From NCBI GenBank assembly GCA_964549765.1, contig CAZJWR010000005.1, positions 1-64,000 of the forward strand: DNA of 64,000 nucleotides, given 5' to 3'. Source of the stretch: CAZJWR01 sp964549765 (GTDB lineage Bacteria; Zixibacteria; MSB-5A5; GN15; JAAZOE01). Shown here piece after piece: positions 42,730-51,116 of the stretch (its first letter is position 1; each line of letters opens with the position of its first letter). Position numbers and translations under genes: made by a program. A model generated the notes under the pieces. The model had not been told where the DNA came from. It saw only the letters and a list, made by a program, of their open reading frames with translations, and ran no database searches.

Positions 42730-43401
42730 ATGCGTTCAATACTACGCCTTCTGATACCCTTGGCTCTTGTCCTGGCCATAGTTGTGCCGGGATGCTATAC
42801 CGTGGTGATGCACCCCTCCGACGAGGGAGGCTATCGGGCCGATCAGACATCCGATTGTCTCCGATGCCACGATAGCTTTCATGATTATCCTTACGGGTAC
42901 TATTATGACCCGTACCCGTCGTGGTGGTGGAATCATTCCAATTACAGTTCGTATTACGCCTATCCCTGGTGGTGGCGGTACTACGATTATCCGTACCTGG
43001 ATGACGGCTACTCCTACGATGGCGGCAATGCCGATCATCGTGGGACCAAGTTCGACCGCCGCGAGACCCGTTCCGGCCCGGTTCCTCCGCCGCATTCGTG
43101 GAATACTTGGGAGGAAAATCAGCCGTTGCAACCGGGTATCATCGATCAAACCCAGGACGTCGTGACCGGAAGGCAGAACACCGGCACCCAGAGCCGTCCC
43201 GATGTCGGTTCCGACAATACCGGAGCGCGAGTCAAAGACGATGCGGCAAGCGCAACCGACAGCAAGGGTACGCGGCAGTCCACGATTCGCCAACCGGCCC
43301 CGCCGCCCCCGGATAATTTCGGGAATACGACCAAGCCGGCAGAGACGAAAGATACCAAGAAATCCCGGACGAAATCCCGTGACGGAGGCGGCGGACGATG
43401 A
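42730..43401 (+). CDS. Lipoprotein with CxxCH motif and Tyr/Trp-rich segment
   Basis: A 223-aa predicted lipoprotein: the lipobox VPGC puts the lipidated Cys at 22. A heme c-like CLRCH motif lies at 43-47 (TSDCLRCHDSFHDY). Residues 52-98 are extraordinarily rich in Tyr, Trp, Pro and Asp. The C-terminal 110 residues are low complexity, rich in Thr, Gln, Pro and Lys/Arg, with a basic tail. I do not recognise the family. A single CxxCH could bind one heme c or be a metal site; no distal Met is obvious. GGAGGA is ahead of the ATG; its stop overlaps the next gene in ATGA. Confidence 0.68.
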   Translation: MRSILRLLIPLALVLAIVVPGCYTVVMHPSDEGGYRADQTSDCLRCHDSFHDYPYGYYYDPYPSWWWNHSNYSSYYAYPWWWRYYDYPYLDDGYSYDGGNADHRGTKFDRRETRSGPVPPPHSWNTWEENQPLQPGIIDQTQDVVTGRQNTGTQSRPDVGSDNTGARVKDDAASATDSKGTRQSTIRQPAPPPPDNFGNTTKPAETKDTKKSRTKSRDGGGGR

Positions 43402-44726
43402 AGTCATTGAGCATTCTCCTGTGTGTTTTGATTGCATCCGTAACCGTTTCGGCGCAGGATCTGGGCGGTCTCGAAGAAGTTACGGCCGGTAATATCTTCG
43501 GTTTCGGCGCCCGCCAGATGTCGATGGGCGGTGCCGGCATCGCGTCGTCGCTGGATGGCGCGGCGTTGTACTACAATCCGGCGGCACTGGCGCGTATCCA
43601 CAAAATCGAACTGCAATTCGGTTTGTCACATCAGAAATTCCATAACGAAACCACACAGCCGCCGAATCGCTATGAAAGTCTGGCGTCAATCCGCAATACG
43701 GCGCAGATCGATCAAACCAAGACTCGCTTCGGGACGCTCAACCTGACCATCCCGGTGCCGACCTACCGGGGATCGCTGTCGGTGGCGTTCGGCGTCAACC
43801 GGATCATGTCGTTCGATCGCGCGGCGCTGTATCATGTCATAGATGAGGACCCGAGTGAGGCCCGACTCGACGATTATGCCAAAGAGTTTGAAACCGGCGG
43901 CATCTACGTCTATTCGGGCGGAGCGGGGGTCGACATTTCACCTAATCTTTCGCTCGGACTGGGCCTGAATATTTATTCCGGCAAAGACGAATTCAATTAC
44001 GACTATGCCTTCACGGATGACCTGACGCTGTACAGTGAATCCGGCAGACGCCGCATCACAGAGGATTATATCGGCATCAGCGCCAAAGGCGGGCTTCTGG
44101 CCCGGCCCAATGAGCATCTTTCGCTGGGCCTGACTATCGAATCACCGATGGATTTCCAGGTGGAGTATACCTATGAGGAAAACGGCCTCGTGCTGGATAC
44201 GATCATTGAAGATTACTATAAGATTAATTATGACCTGACACGACCGTTTATTTTCGGCGGCGGCGTGGCGGTGCGATCCGGGGTATTTCTGGCTACGGCC
44301 GATGCTGAGTATATCGACTGGTCGCAATTATCCTACAACGACAATCCCGATGAAGCCTCTCTCAACGATTCGCTGGCTTTGCTCTATCGTGATGTGCTCA
44401 ATCTAAGGGGCGGCATCGAGTTCCAGATGCCGAGCGCAGGGCTGGCATTGCGCGCCGGCGCATTCCTGAATCCGTTGCCTTATCGCAAAGAGGGCATGAT
44501 TGACACGCGCACCGTGAAATTCATCGATAAAGACCGTAAGGGATTTTCCGCCGGATTCGGGTGGCTGATTGACGACGTGTTGATGTTGGAAGCGGCGTAC
44601 GTTCGGGGAACGTACACCCGCATGTATTCTCCGGCCAACAGCGCCTACGTCAATCCAGCATCCAGCATGGCGACGGCCGAGGATACATTCAATCGGGTTT
44701 ATGTGACGATGTCCTACCGCTATTAA
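43398..44726 (+). CDS. FadL/PorV-like outer-membrane protein (OmpP1/TodX family)
   Basis: A 442-aa barrel protein with a signal peptide (MKSLSILLCVLIASVTVSAQ). FGFGARQMSMGGAGIASSLD and GAALYYNPAALARI are the diagnostic start of FadL/PorV-type barrels (s-r-maMGGAgvA...A..yNPAgla). Many amphipathic strands follow, and the protein ends VYVTMSYRY with a terminal aromatic residue. Such proteins import hydrophobic compounds (FadL) or serve protein secretion (PorV); the sequence does not decide. It overlaps the CxxCH lipoprotein gene by four bases, so both should be made together at the cell surface. Confidence 0.82.
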   Translation: MKSLSILLCVLIASVTVSAQDLGGLEEVTAGNIFGFGARQMSMGGAGIASSLDGAALYYNPAALARIHKIELQFGLSHQKFHNETTQPPNRYESLASIRNTAQIDQTKTRFGTLNLTIPVPTYRGSLSVAFGVNRIMSFDRAALYHVIDEDPSEARLDDYAKEFETGGIYVYSGGAGVDISPNLSLGLGLNIYSGKDEFNYDYAFTDDLTLYSESGRRRITEDYIGISAKGGLLARPNEHLSLGLTIESPMDFQVEYTYEENGLVLDTIIEDYYKINYDLTRPFIFGGGVAVRSGVFLATADAEYIDWSQLSYNDNPDEASLNDSLALLYRDVLNLRGGIEFQMPSAGLALRAGAFLNPLPYRKEGMIDTRTVKFIDKDRKGFSAGFGWLIDDVLMLEAAYVRGTYTRMYSPANSAYVNPASSMATAEDTFNRVYVTMSYRY

Positions 44727-44735
44727 CCGGTGAGG

Positions 44736-45470
44736 CTATCGTTCGATCTGTTTCCAGCGGGCTATCGTGGATAGGATAAAATCGCCGACGGCATGGGCGA
44801 CTTTGGGCAGGTAGTCGGCGGCCTGCTTTTCGTCGAAATTGGGATACCCCTCTCCCCCCTTGTATAGCAAAATCGAACCGGGGGCAGGATACGCATCGGC
44901 TCCGGGATTGACCAGATAGGCCATATCCTTGGAGTATTCTTGTTTATCCACAAGATCAGTATCAATCGCCTGCATGCAGGCGGTTTCATCGATCCCGCCA
45001 TGACCGGCGGCCTGACCGAAATGTGTTTTGGTCAGTTCGCTGACCAAAAGCCACCAATGAATCACAGCTACGGCGATTTGACGATCGCGGTGAGCAGCGT
45101 AGGCGGCCTCCCGAAGGGCAGCGCTGTTGCCGCCGTGACCATTGAGGATGAACACGTGCGAAAACCCGGTATCGGCCAATGACGTCAATATATCGGCCAC
45201 GAAGGGCGTGAAATGTTTTGGATCGACCCGGATCGATCCCGGATATTGATACAATGACGTGGTTATGCCGTAATTGAGCGTTGGCGCGATGAGAGCGTTA
45301 ACCCGTTCGGCCTCCATGGCGGCGATGGTTTCGGGAATGATGTTATCGGTGCCGACGGCGGAAGCGCCATGCGCTTCCACGGTTCCGATCGGCAGCAGAA
45401 CGGTTTGAATTTTATCGGGCACCAACTGCTTGATTCTCGTCCAGGTCAGACGCTGCAATTCACGTGTCAT
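44736..45470 (-). CDS. Creatininase family protein
   Basis: A protein of about 244 aa of the creatininase/MftE/FAPy deformylase fold. Metal-binding blocks are present: LLPIGTVEAHGASAVGTDNI (Glu, His and Asp ligands), the central FILNGHGGNSAALREAAY, and AGHGGIDETACMQAID with the last His and Glu. The substrate is not evident; family members hydrolyse cyclic amides or formyl groups. ATG at 45470 is preceded by GAGGAC; an in-frame ATG at 45482 is the alternative. An intrinsic terminator ends only one base before that ATG, so expression may depend on readthrough from upstream. Confidence 0.88.
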   Translation of the reverse strand: MTRELQRLTWTRIKQLVPDKIQTVLLPIGTVEAHGASAVGTDNIIPETIAAMEAERVNALIAPTLNYGITTSLYQYPGSIRVDPKHFTPFVADILTSLADTGFSHVFILNGHGGNSAALREAAYAAHRDRQIAVAVIHWWLLVSELTKTHFGQAAGHGGIDETACMQAIDTDLVDKQEYSKDMAYLVNPGADAYPAPGSILLYKGGEGYPNFDEKQAADYLPKVAHAVGDFILSTIARWKQIER

Positions 45471-45482
45471 GGCTGTCCTCAT

Positions 45483-45509
45483 AAAAAAAGGGCGGTCGTA
45501 TCGACCGCC
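45483..45509 (-). terminator. Intrinsic terminator between the DUF2064 and creatininase genes
   Basis: On the minus strand GGCGGTCG (45509-45502) pairs with CGACCGCC (45498-45491) around ATA, followed after one C by seven T (45489-45483). It lies 19 bases after the DUF2064 stop codon and directly before the creatininase start. Confidence 0.8.
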
Positions 45510-45527
45510 GAAAGATTCCCTGTGCCG

Positions 45528-46280
45528 CTATTGCAGGCGGCTCAGTATACGTTCCAGAACCTTCTCGGTCTCCCGCGCCGTTTCCTCATCACCGGTGAGT
45601 CGGAATTGATTGATATCACGGGCCAGGTATTCCATATCCTCGGGATGTTCGACCGCGTACCAGATTTCGGTCTCCTCCCACGATAGTCCTCGTTCATCGA
45701 TGTGCACCACCACCTGCGAATATATGTTGGACGCCGTCCAATCGAAATCCTCGAGAGCGATATGATAGTCGCGGGCAAAGCCGATCATGTAATAGCGCCC
45801 CTCGACGGTCGGCCCGAAAACGACGTCCCTTTTGTTGAGAATCTTTATGGCGCTTTTGATCATTTCGGCGGTCAGGGTCGGCGTCCGGCTGCCGATGAAG
45901 ATAACCTTGGAGTATCCCTGTTCGAAGCAGCGCCGAAACGACTCGTCCATTTTGACGCCCCAACGTCCCGGACCCAGTTCCGCCATCTCGAAACGGTCGC
46001 TTTCGAAGGCGGTGCGCTTTTTGCCTTTCAGGCGCCCCTGCAGATAGACGCGGATGGTTTCGACCGCCTTGATGGTGATGGGGAGCGGGGAATAGAACAG
46101 CTTGATATCCACCTTGGACAAATTAAGCGCGTTGGTGATGGTATCGGCGATGAAGGCCTGATGCAGATATAAGATATCCTCATCCGACAATTGATTGCCG
46201 AGATTCATTGATGATCCGTCTTCCCTGATCTCCTGAATACAGATGATAACCGCGGTATCTTTTCTCGTTTTCGCCACCAT
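45528..46280 (-). CDS. DUF2064 (glycosyltransferase-A-like) protein
   Basis: A protein of about 250 aa resembling the DUF2064/TIGR04282 family, a nucleotide-diphospho-sugar transferase-like fold. Matching parts are IKLFYSPLPI, ELGPGRWGVKMDESFRRCFE, the Rossmann strand KVIFIGSRTPTLTAEMIKSA and DVVFGPTVEGRYYMIGFARD, where the family has DvVlGPa-DGGYyLiGl. The typical D-G-G of that motif is E-G-R here, so the metal site may be altered. ATG at 46280 was chosen because the ~50 codons upstream look non-coding. Transcription ends at the terminator just after it. The 225-base gap to dsbD shows nothing clear. Confidence 0.75.
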   Translation of the reverse strand: MVAKTRKDTAVIICIQEIREDGSSMNLGNQLSDEDILYLHQAFIADTITNALNLSKVDIKLFYSPLPITIKAVETIRVYLQGRLKGKKRTAFESDRFEMAELGPGRWGVKMDESFRRCFEQGYSKVIFIGSRTPTLTAEMIKSAIKILNKRDVVFGPTVEGRYYMIGFARDYHIALEDFDWTASNIYSQVVVHIDERGLSWEETEIWYAVEHPEDMEYLARDINQFRLTGDEETARETEKVLERILSRLQ

Positions 46281-46505
46281 GCTCACTTTTCCGGTTGCCG
46301 GTTGCCGCCCAATATAGGGCGCATCCCCTGGGCTGTCAATACCACCCGCCCGATTAGACGATTTTTCAAACGGGATACTTCCCTGCCACTCTCCTGCAAT
46401 AGAAGACTCCTGCGCGGCCGCTCTTGTGCCGATCAATGCCTCATCGCTCGGAGGAACTTACTTCAAGTTGACAAAGAAATTCAAGAAAGACCTGATAAGT
46501 ATGCC

Positions 46506-48425
46506 TCAGTGCACTTCCTGCATGGCCGCCAGCATTTTATCGGGCCCGACGACGCCTTTCATGACGGTTTGCGTCGTACCCGATGAATCGAGAAGCAGCA
46601 CAGTCGGCAGAGTGTAAACTTTCATGCCGAACCGTTCCATAAACTGCCTCGTTTCGGGCGAATCAACCTTTTCGAGCTGAACTCGTATGGGCACGAAATC
46701 CGTAGCGGCGGCAACGACTTCGGGGTTGCGGAAGGTTTTCTTTTCCAGCACCCGGCAATTGGCGCACCAGGTCGCCCAGGTATCGATCAAAACCGGCAGG
46801 TTTTCCGCCTGCGCGCGAGCCAGACCCGTTTCAAGATCGGTCTCCCAAGGAATCAGCTGGGTTTCTTCCGGCGCTTGCAGGCCGGATGATGCCGGAAGCC
46901 ATTCTGATATCGGAGGGAGGAATATTCCCTGCAGTATGACCGTTCCCATAAGGAAATACACGCCGAACAGAAGCGCCAGGATGCCGATGAATTTTTTCAG
47001 CCGCAGGAAAAATGATGAATCGGGGGTCAGGCGATCCAGCCCGCCGCCGAAAATCCCGAGGGCCAAAAGCAGCAGGCCGGTCAGAACCGCCGTCACCGAC
47101 GAGGGAATAATCGTCCGCAGAAAATACAGCGCCATCAGCAGGAGAACGAACCCGAAGAATTTCTTGACCGTCTCCATCCATTCCCCGGCGCGGGGCAGTC
47201 GATTGACGGCAGATGAAAACGTGCCGATGATGATATAGAACGTCCCCAACCCGAGTGCGAACACAAATAAGACGAAAAATCCGATAAGCGGCGATCCCGT
47301 GGTTGCGATATACAACAGGATGCCCGCGACGAATGGCCCGACGCACGGAGAAACCACTAATGCCGCCACGATACCGAGGATAATGACGCTCAGGACGCCG
47401 CCCCCGCCTTTTGCCGCACCCAGGCGTTGCCGGATCGATGACGGAACGTTTACTTCATACAGCCCGAACATCGACAGCGAGAAAATAAAGAAAATGACAG
47501 CTATAGCGATCACCACCGGCGGGCTGGCCAGCCAGGCGCCGAATACGCCCCCCACCAGCGACACGACTAATCCCATAAGGCCATACATGACGGCCATCGA
47601 CCCGACATAGAACAAGGATAGGACGAATCCGCGCCCCACTCCCCGTTCCTGCCCGGCGAAAATACTGACGGTGATGGGGATCATTGGATATGTACAGGGT
47701 GAGAACGACAGCAGGACGCCGGTAATGAATGCCAGGCCGAGAGCGATGAAATAGCCCCAAAATCCATACTGATCGATCAACTGCTGCAACTCGGATCGCT
47801 CCTCCGGCGGCGGGGTCGGGAGCGGCTGTTCGGGATGGTGCAGATCAATACCGGTGAAGATTTCCGGTTGGGTCGGTTCCCCTTCCTCACCGATGGTTAT
47901 GTGCAGGTCGGCGTTGATGGTCTGGGGCGGCCGGCATTCTTTATCATTGCAGGCCTGATACGTGAATTGCACCGGCAGGACGACCTCGCCCTCGGGCGCA
48001 CTGTCACTGATCGTGACCTCGTAATACAGGATGACCCGTCCATTGTAAACCGACATCGTTTCGTCGAGCAGGAAAACCTCGTCACCCTTGGGATAGACGA
48101 CTGCGTGCGGCGTGACCTCCATGATTGTATCGATGGTCAGTTCGGCGGGTATCAGCCACTCTTGATGGGGGTGCGCGGAATTGACATGCCAGTCAGGCGC
48201 GACCGATATCAGCGTCGCCGCCGGATAGGTATGACTGGGCTGCGCCGATGATATCGACAATATCGAAAAAGCGTCGACCAGACTGGAGGCGGGTTCCCCC
48301 GGGGGGGTTCCGGTATCGAACATATCCGTTTGAGCCGGCGCCGGCTGCGCCGCCGTGAGCAAAGCCATCACAAGCATGGCGAAACCAAAAACAATTCGTC
48401 CGTTCATCGAAGCTTTAACTATCAT
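46506..48425 (-). CDS. dsbD: Thiol:disulfide interchange protein DsbD
   Basis: A 639-aa DsbD with all three parts. After a signal peptide (to about residue 32) the periplasmic alpha domain carries the Cys pair ACNDKEC (159 and 164). The membrane beta domain has eight helices with Cys243 (FSPCTYPMIP) and Cys361 (VSPCVGPF). The C-terminal thioredoxin-like gamma domain has WCANC (Cys554, Cys557). It passes electrons from cytoplasmic thioredoxin to periplasmic substrates such as apocytochromes. ATG at 48425 is used, but an ATG six codons later gives a more typical signal peptide. A promoter lies 40 bases upstream. trxA is also present at 51567-51893. Confidence 0.95.
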   Translation of the reverse strand: MIVKASMNGRIVFGFAMLVMALLTAAQPAPAQTDMFDTGTPPGEPASSLVDAFSILSISSAQPSHTYPAATLISVAPDWHVNSAHPHQEWLIPAELTIDTIMEVTPHAVVYPKGDEVFLLDETMSVYNGRVILYYEVTISDSAPEGEVVLPVQFTYQACNDKECRPPQTINADLHITIGEEGEPTQPEIFTGIDLHHPEQPLPTPPPEERSELQQLIDQYGFWGYFIALGLAFITGVLLSFSPCTYPMIPITVSIFAGQERGVGRGFVLSLFYVGSMAVMYGLMGLVVSLVGGVFGAWLASPPVVIAIAVIFFIFSLSMFGLYEVNVPSSIRQRLGAAKGGGGVLSVIILGIVAALVVSPCVGPFVAGILLYIATTGSPLIGFFVLFVFALGLGTFYIIIGTFSSAVNRLPRAGEWMETVKKFFGFVLLLMALYFLRTIIPSSVTAVLTGLLLLALGIFGGGLDRLTPDSSFFLRLKKFIGILALLFGVYFLMGTVILQGIFLPPISEWLPASSGLQAPEETQLIPWETDLETGLARAQAENLPVLIDTWATWCANCRVLEKKTFRNPEVVAAATDFVPIRVQLEKVDSPETRQFMERFGMKVYTLPTVLLLDSSGTTQTVMKGVVGPDKMLAAMQEVH

Positions 48426-48463
48426 GCCTGTCGATTCCCATTTTTATCATTCCATGCGCCGAC

Positions 48464-48492
48464 AGTATACGATCTTTTCTCGCGGATGTCCA
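48464..48492 (-). promoter_or_regulatory. Candidate promoter for dsbD
   Basis: TGGACA (48492-48487), a 17-base spacer and TATACT (48469-48464) on the minus strand, giving a leader of about 30 bases. The rest of 48426-48632 holds only the hairpin at 48596-48626. Confidence 0.5.
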
Positions 48493-48595
48493 CAATCCTG
48501 TTAGGCAGAATAGGCGGCGTCGAATTGTGAACGCCCATCCTGCGAGCGCCGCGCCGGAGGCATTCGAACCATATGGTCTGTTATCGATTATTATA

Positions 48596-48626
48596 CGCCG
48601 GTGGACACCGATTCGGTTAGCCGGCG
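48596..48626 (-). terminator. Candidate terminator after the receiver-domain protein gene
   Basis: CGCCGG pairs with CCGGCG, and inside it ACCG pairs with CGGT around AAT. The hairpin starts seven bases after the stop codon of the gene ending at 48633. The sequence following on the minus strand, TATAATAATCG, is AT-rich but not a T run. Confidence 0.4.
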
Positions 48627-48632
48627 CCGGGA

Positions 48633-50006
48633 TTATGCCTGAGGAGTCGGTTTCTTCTCCTCCCGTCCCAGGCGGGCGTCGACGGCGGTCTTGATCAAAT
48701 GATAAACGACATCGGGATCGATGCGTGCGATCAGCTGCCGGGCGACCTGTTTGGCCACGGCGTCGACGATTTCCCGGGACATCAGCTTTATTTGATCCTC
48801 AGGGACCTTCTCGAGCCGCTCTTCCCAGCTCAAATCGCCGGCGGGACCGGACCCGGCCGGTTCCGAATCGTCGGCGGCAATGGTGGCGACGGTGATCTGA
48901 TCGGCAGCGTCGCCGGTGATTTTGTCGACTTCCTTCTTGAATTCAGATATGAATTTATCGATGGCTTCGCCGTGAGCCGACAGATCTTTCGGCTCCTCTT
49001 TTGGTTCAGGCTTTTTTGCGGCCGGCTTTTTCGGTTGAGGATCGGCCGCTGCTTTGGCGGCTTTATCGTCCAGAGAAAGCTGAGCTCCCATCGGCGTTTC
49101 AAGCTTCGGTTCCGTTTTTTTCTCGCCCGATGCCTCCCGCCGCAATTCACTCAGGAACCATTCATAATCATGAGCCTTGTCGTCATCTTCGGGCTGAATG
49201 AACTCAGACGGCTCGGGGATAGATGCGATGCCGTATTGGTCGGTTACGATTTCGATCTTGCTCGATTCCGACAATCCGGCATCCTGCGGCGATGTATCGG
49301 AATCCGCCTGCTCCTGCCCGAGAATATCCGCCGGTTCTTCCGTTTTTTGCGGTTCGTCTTCGCTTGACGGCGGCAAATCGGGGATATTTTCCGCTTCGGC
49401 CGGCACATTCACCGATTCGATCTTGCCGCGGACAGTTTTGGTGGTATCATCGGGATTGACTTTGATGTCGAATCCGATCAACGATTCGGTGACGCCCTTT
49501 TTGTTCTGCTTGCGATATATTCCGGTGTCATCTTCCATGACTTCCGTGTCGTCGACTTCTATTTTGTCCAGTCCCAGGGCGGAATCGATAAGCGCGTCTT
49601 CAAAATCCGCTCCGCTGAAGGGGGTTTGGTCGGAGGCGGACATGGTCTGTTCGGAACCGACAAAAGGCCCGATCGCCGAGAGGAAATCACGCGGCGTAAA
49701 CGGCTTGGCGATGATCGATTCCGGCGGGTAGGCCGGGTCGGGACCGCTGTTCGGATCATGAAGAATCAGGATCGGAACGGCCGCCGTGGACTTATCCGCG
49801 GCGAAATGTTCGTACAGCGGCTGGCCCGATTCAACCGTTATCTCCGACGAAACCAGGATAAGATCGATTTTGCTGGCGCCGAGAATATCCATCGCGCCCG
49901 ACGGGGAATCGGCCGAGACGACCTCGAAACCGTTCTGGCGCAATAAGGATTCGGCGACCCCGCGGACCGCGAGGGACTGTTCTATGACAAGGACTTTTTT
50001 CGCCAT
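48633..50006 (-). CDS. Degenerate response-regulator receiver protein with long acidic linker
   Basis: A 457-aa protein. Residues 1-118 fit a receiver fold: KKVLVIEQSLAVRGVAESLL at the start and SIIAKPFTPRDFLSAI with the conserved Lys101. The phospho-acceptor Asp position is Ser53 (IDLILVSSEIT) and the acidic pair is reduced to Glu9-Gln10, so phosphorylation is unlikely. Residues about 120-380 are an acidic, Pro/Glu/Asp/Ser-rich disordered linker. The last ~75 residues form an amphipathic helical module (IVDAVAKQVARQLIARIDPD) like that at the end of some deltaproteobacterial FrzS-like regulators. It follows the rhomboid gene by six bases. Function unknown. Confidence 0.72.
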   Translation of the reverse strand: MAKKVLVIEQSLAVRGVAESLLRQNGFEVVSADSPSGAMDILGASKIDLILVSSEITVESGQPLYEHFAADKSTAAVPILILHDPNSGPDPAYPPESIIAKPFTPRDFLSAIGPFVGSEQTMSASDQTPFSGADFEDALIDSALGLDKIEVDDTEVMEDDTGIYRKQNKKGVTESLIGFDIKVNPDDTTKTVRGKIESVNVPAEAENIPDLPPSSEDEPQKTEEPADILGQEQADSDTSPQDAGLSESSKIEIVTDQYGIASIPEPSEFIQPEDDDKAHDYEWFLSELRREASGEKKTEPKLETPMGAQLSLDDKAAKAAADPQPKKPAAKKPEPKEEPKDLSAHGEAIDKFISEFKKEVDKITGDAADQITVATIAADDSEPAGSGPAGDLSWEERLEKVPEDQIKLMSREIVDAVAKQVARQLIARIDPDVVYHLIKTAVDARLGREEKKPTPQA

Positions 50007-50012
50007 GGGAAA

Positions 50013-50855
50013 TTATTCGTCCTTCTTTGAAAGGATTTCGCTGGCGCTTCCAAGAAATCGGCGCTCTTCCTCGCTGATATTTTCGATTCCGACATCGTTT
50101 ATCTTGTCGAGAATCTCGTCCACTCTCTTCATTATTTCTTCGGTCTTTTGCCGGTTTTTCTCCAGTTTCCGGCTTTTTTGCCGGTACTTAATTCCGCCGA
50201 ACCATCGCCTTGGAGAGAGAGCTCCGAAGATCCTTCTCCGCCGCCAGTCGAGTTTGAGATACAGGAATCCGACGACCGCCCCGCCGAGGTGCGCCCAATG
50301 GCCGATCCCGTCCGGACTTCCGCCCATCGAGGCGACAAATTCCAGGCCGACGAACAAAATAACGGCGTACTTGACCTTAATGGGGACAAGGAAATATAAA
50401 TAAATCGTTCGGTTGGGAAACATCATGGCGTAGGCGACTAAAAGACCATAGATGGCCGCCGAGGCGCCGATTGTCGGTATGGGACTGTGGGGCTGGAACA
50501 TGACGGTAAAAATGCCGCCGGAAATGCCGGTCAGGAAGTAGTACTTGAAAAACCGCTTGGTGCCCCACGCCAGTTCGATTTCCGGCCCAAACATCCAGAG
50601 CACAAACATATTGATTAGGATATGAAACAGGCCGCCGTGCAGGAACATGTACGTAACCAACTGATAGACGGAAAGATCCTGCAGAATTTTCACCGGCGTC
50701 GCGCCGAACACCAGAGTCATCTTGGGCCCGATAAGCAGCTGAAGCAGATAAACCAGGCCGTTGGCAATCAGGAGAATCTTGATTCCCCGGGGCAGGCGGG
50801 GGCGGCCCGCAACGCCCATGGTACTGTATTGTGAACTGTTCCAGTAACGGCTCAT
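50013..50855 (-). CDS. Rhomboid family intramembrane serine protease
   Basis: A 280-aa rhomboid with six predicted membrane helices. The HGGLFHILINM segment (His73, His78) is in helix 2, the catalytic Ser132 lies in TIGASAAIYG and the catalytic His189 in HWAHLGGAVVG. The C-terminal cytoplasmic tail (about 205-280) is highly charged, with SRKLEKNRQKTEEIMKRVDE predicted as coiled coil. It cleaves membrane proteins within or near the bilayer. The receiver-like protein gene starts 6 bases downstream and may be functionally linked. Substrates are unknown; the anti-sigma factor at 34442 is a speculative one. Confidence 0.93.
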   Translation of the reverse strand: MSRYWNSSQYSTMGVAGRPRLPRGIKILLIANGLVYLLQLLIGPKMTLVFGATPVKILQDLSVYQLVTYMFLHGGLFHILINMFVLWMFGPEIELAWGTKRFFKYYFLTGISGGIFTVMFQPHSPIPTIGASAAIYGLLVAYAMMFPNRTIYLYFLVPIKVKYAVILFVGLEFVASMGGSPDGIGHWAHLGGAVVGFLYLKLDWRRRRIFGALSPRRWFGGIKYRQKSRKLEKNRQKTEEIMKRVDEILDKINDVGIENISEEERRFLGSASEILSKKDE

Positions 50856-50947
50856 GGTATGTATACTTATCGGCTGAAATGACAGCCCTGTTTATGTGAT
50901 CCCGCGAACGCTGCCCGTCCACGGCCGTCCCATCGCGCGCACCACCG

Positions 50948-51115
50948 TCAAGACGGCGATGGCGAATCTTCCTTCGGCTCCTCCGGAGCTTTCGACCCGG
51001 TGTCACAGGTCGGGGACATTCAGGTCGGCACGCCCAAGCGGGGAAAGATAAAACGCATCAGCGCCACCCAGACGGCGACGAAGACGACCACCGTTATGAT
51101 GCTAGCGGCGTCCAT
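50948..51115 (-). CDS. Tiny single-pass membrane protein; frame continues through UGA (possible selenoprotein)
   Basis: ATG at 51115, one base after the stop of the CoA-binding gene, opens a 31-codon frame: a hydrophobic helix (ASIITVVVFVAVWVALM) then RFIFPRLGVPT and TGA at 51022-51020. The same frame continues for 23 codons (MSPTCDTGSKAPEEPKEDSP...) to a TGA at 50950-50948. The TGA and the following Cys would form U-x4-C, a plausible redox pair just outside the membrane. The PRLGVPT end recalls a family of tiny membrane proteins in other bacteria that continue with a Cys- or Sec-containing MSG-C motif; that is from memory. If UGA is a plain stop, the protein is 31 aa (51020-51115). Confidence 0.55.
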
Positions 51116-51116
51116 A

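Noticed and set aside
42096..42779. 227-codon minus-strand frame across the first barrel gene
   Set aside because: The plus-strand gene has a signal peptide, ribosome binding site and promoter; the minus frame has none.
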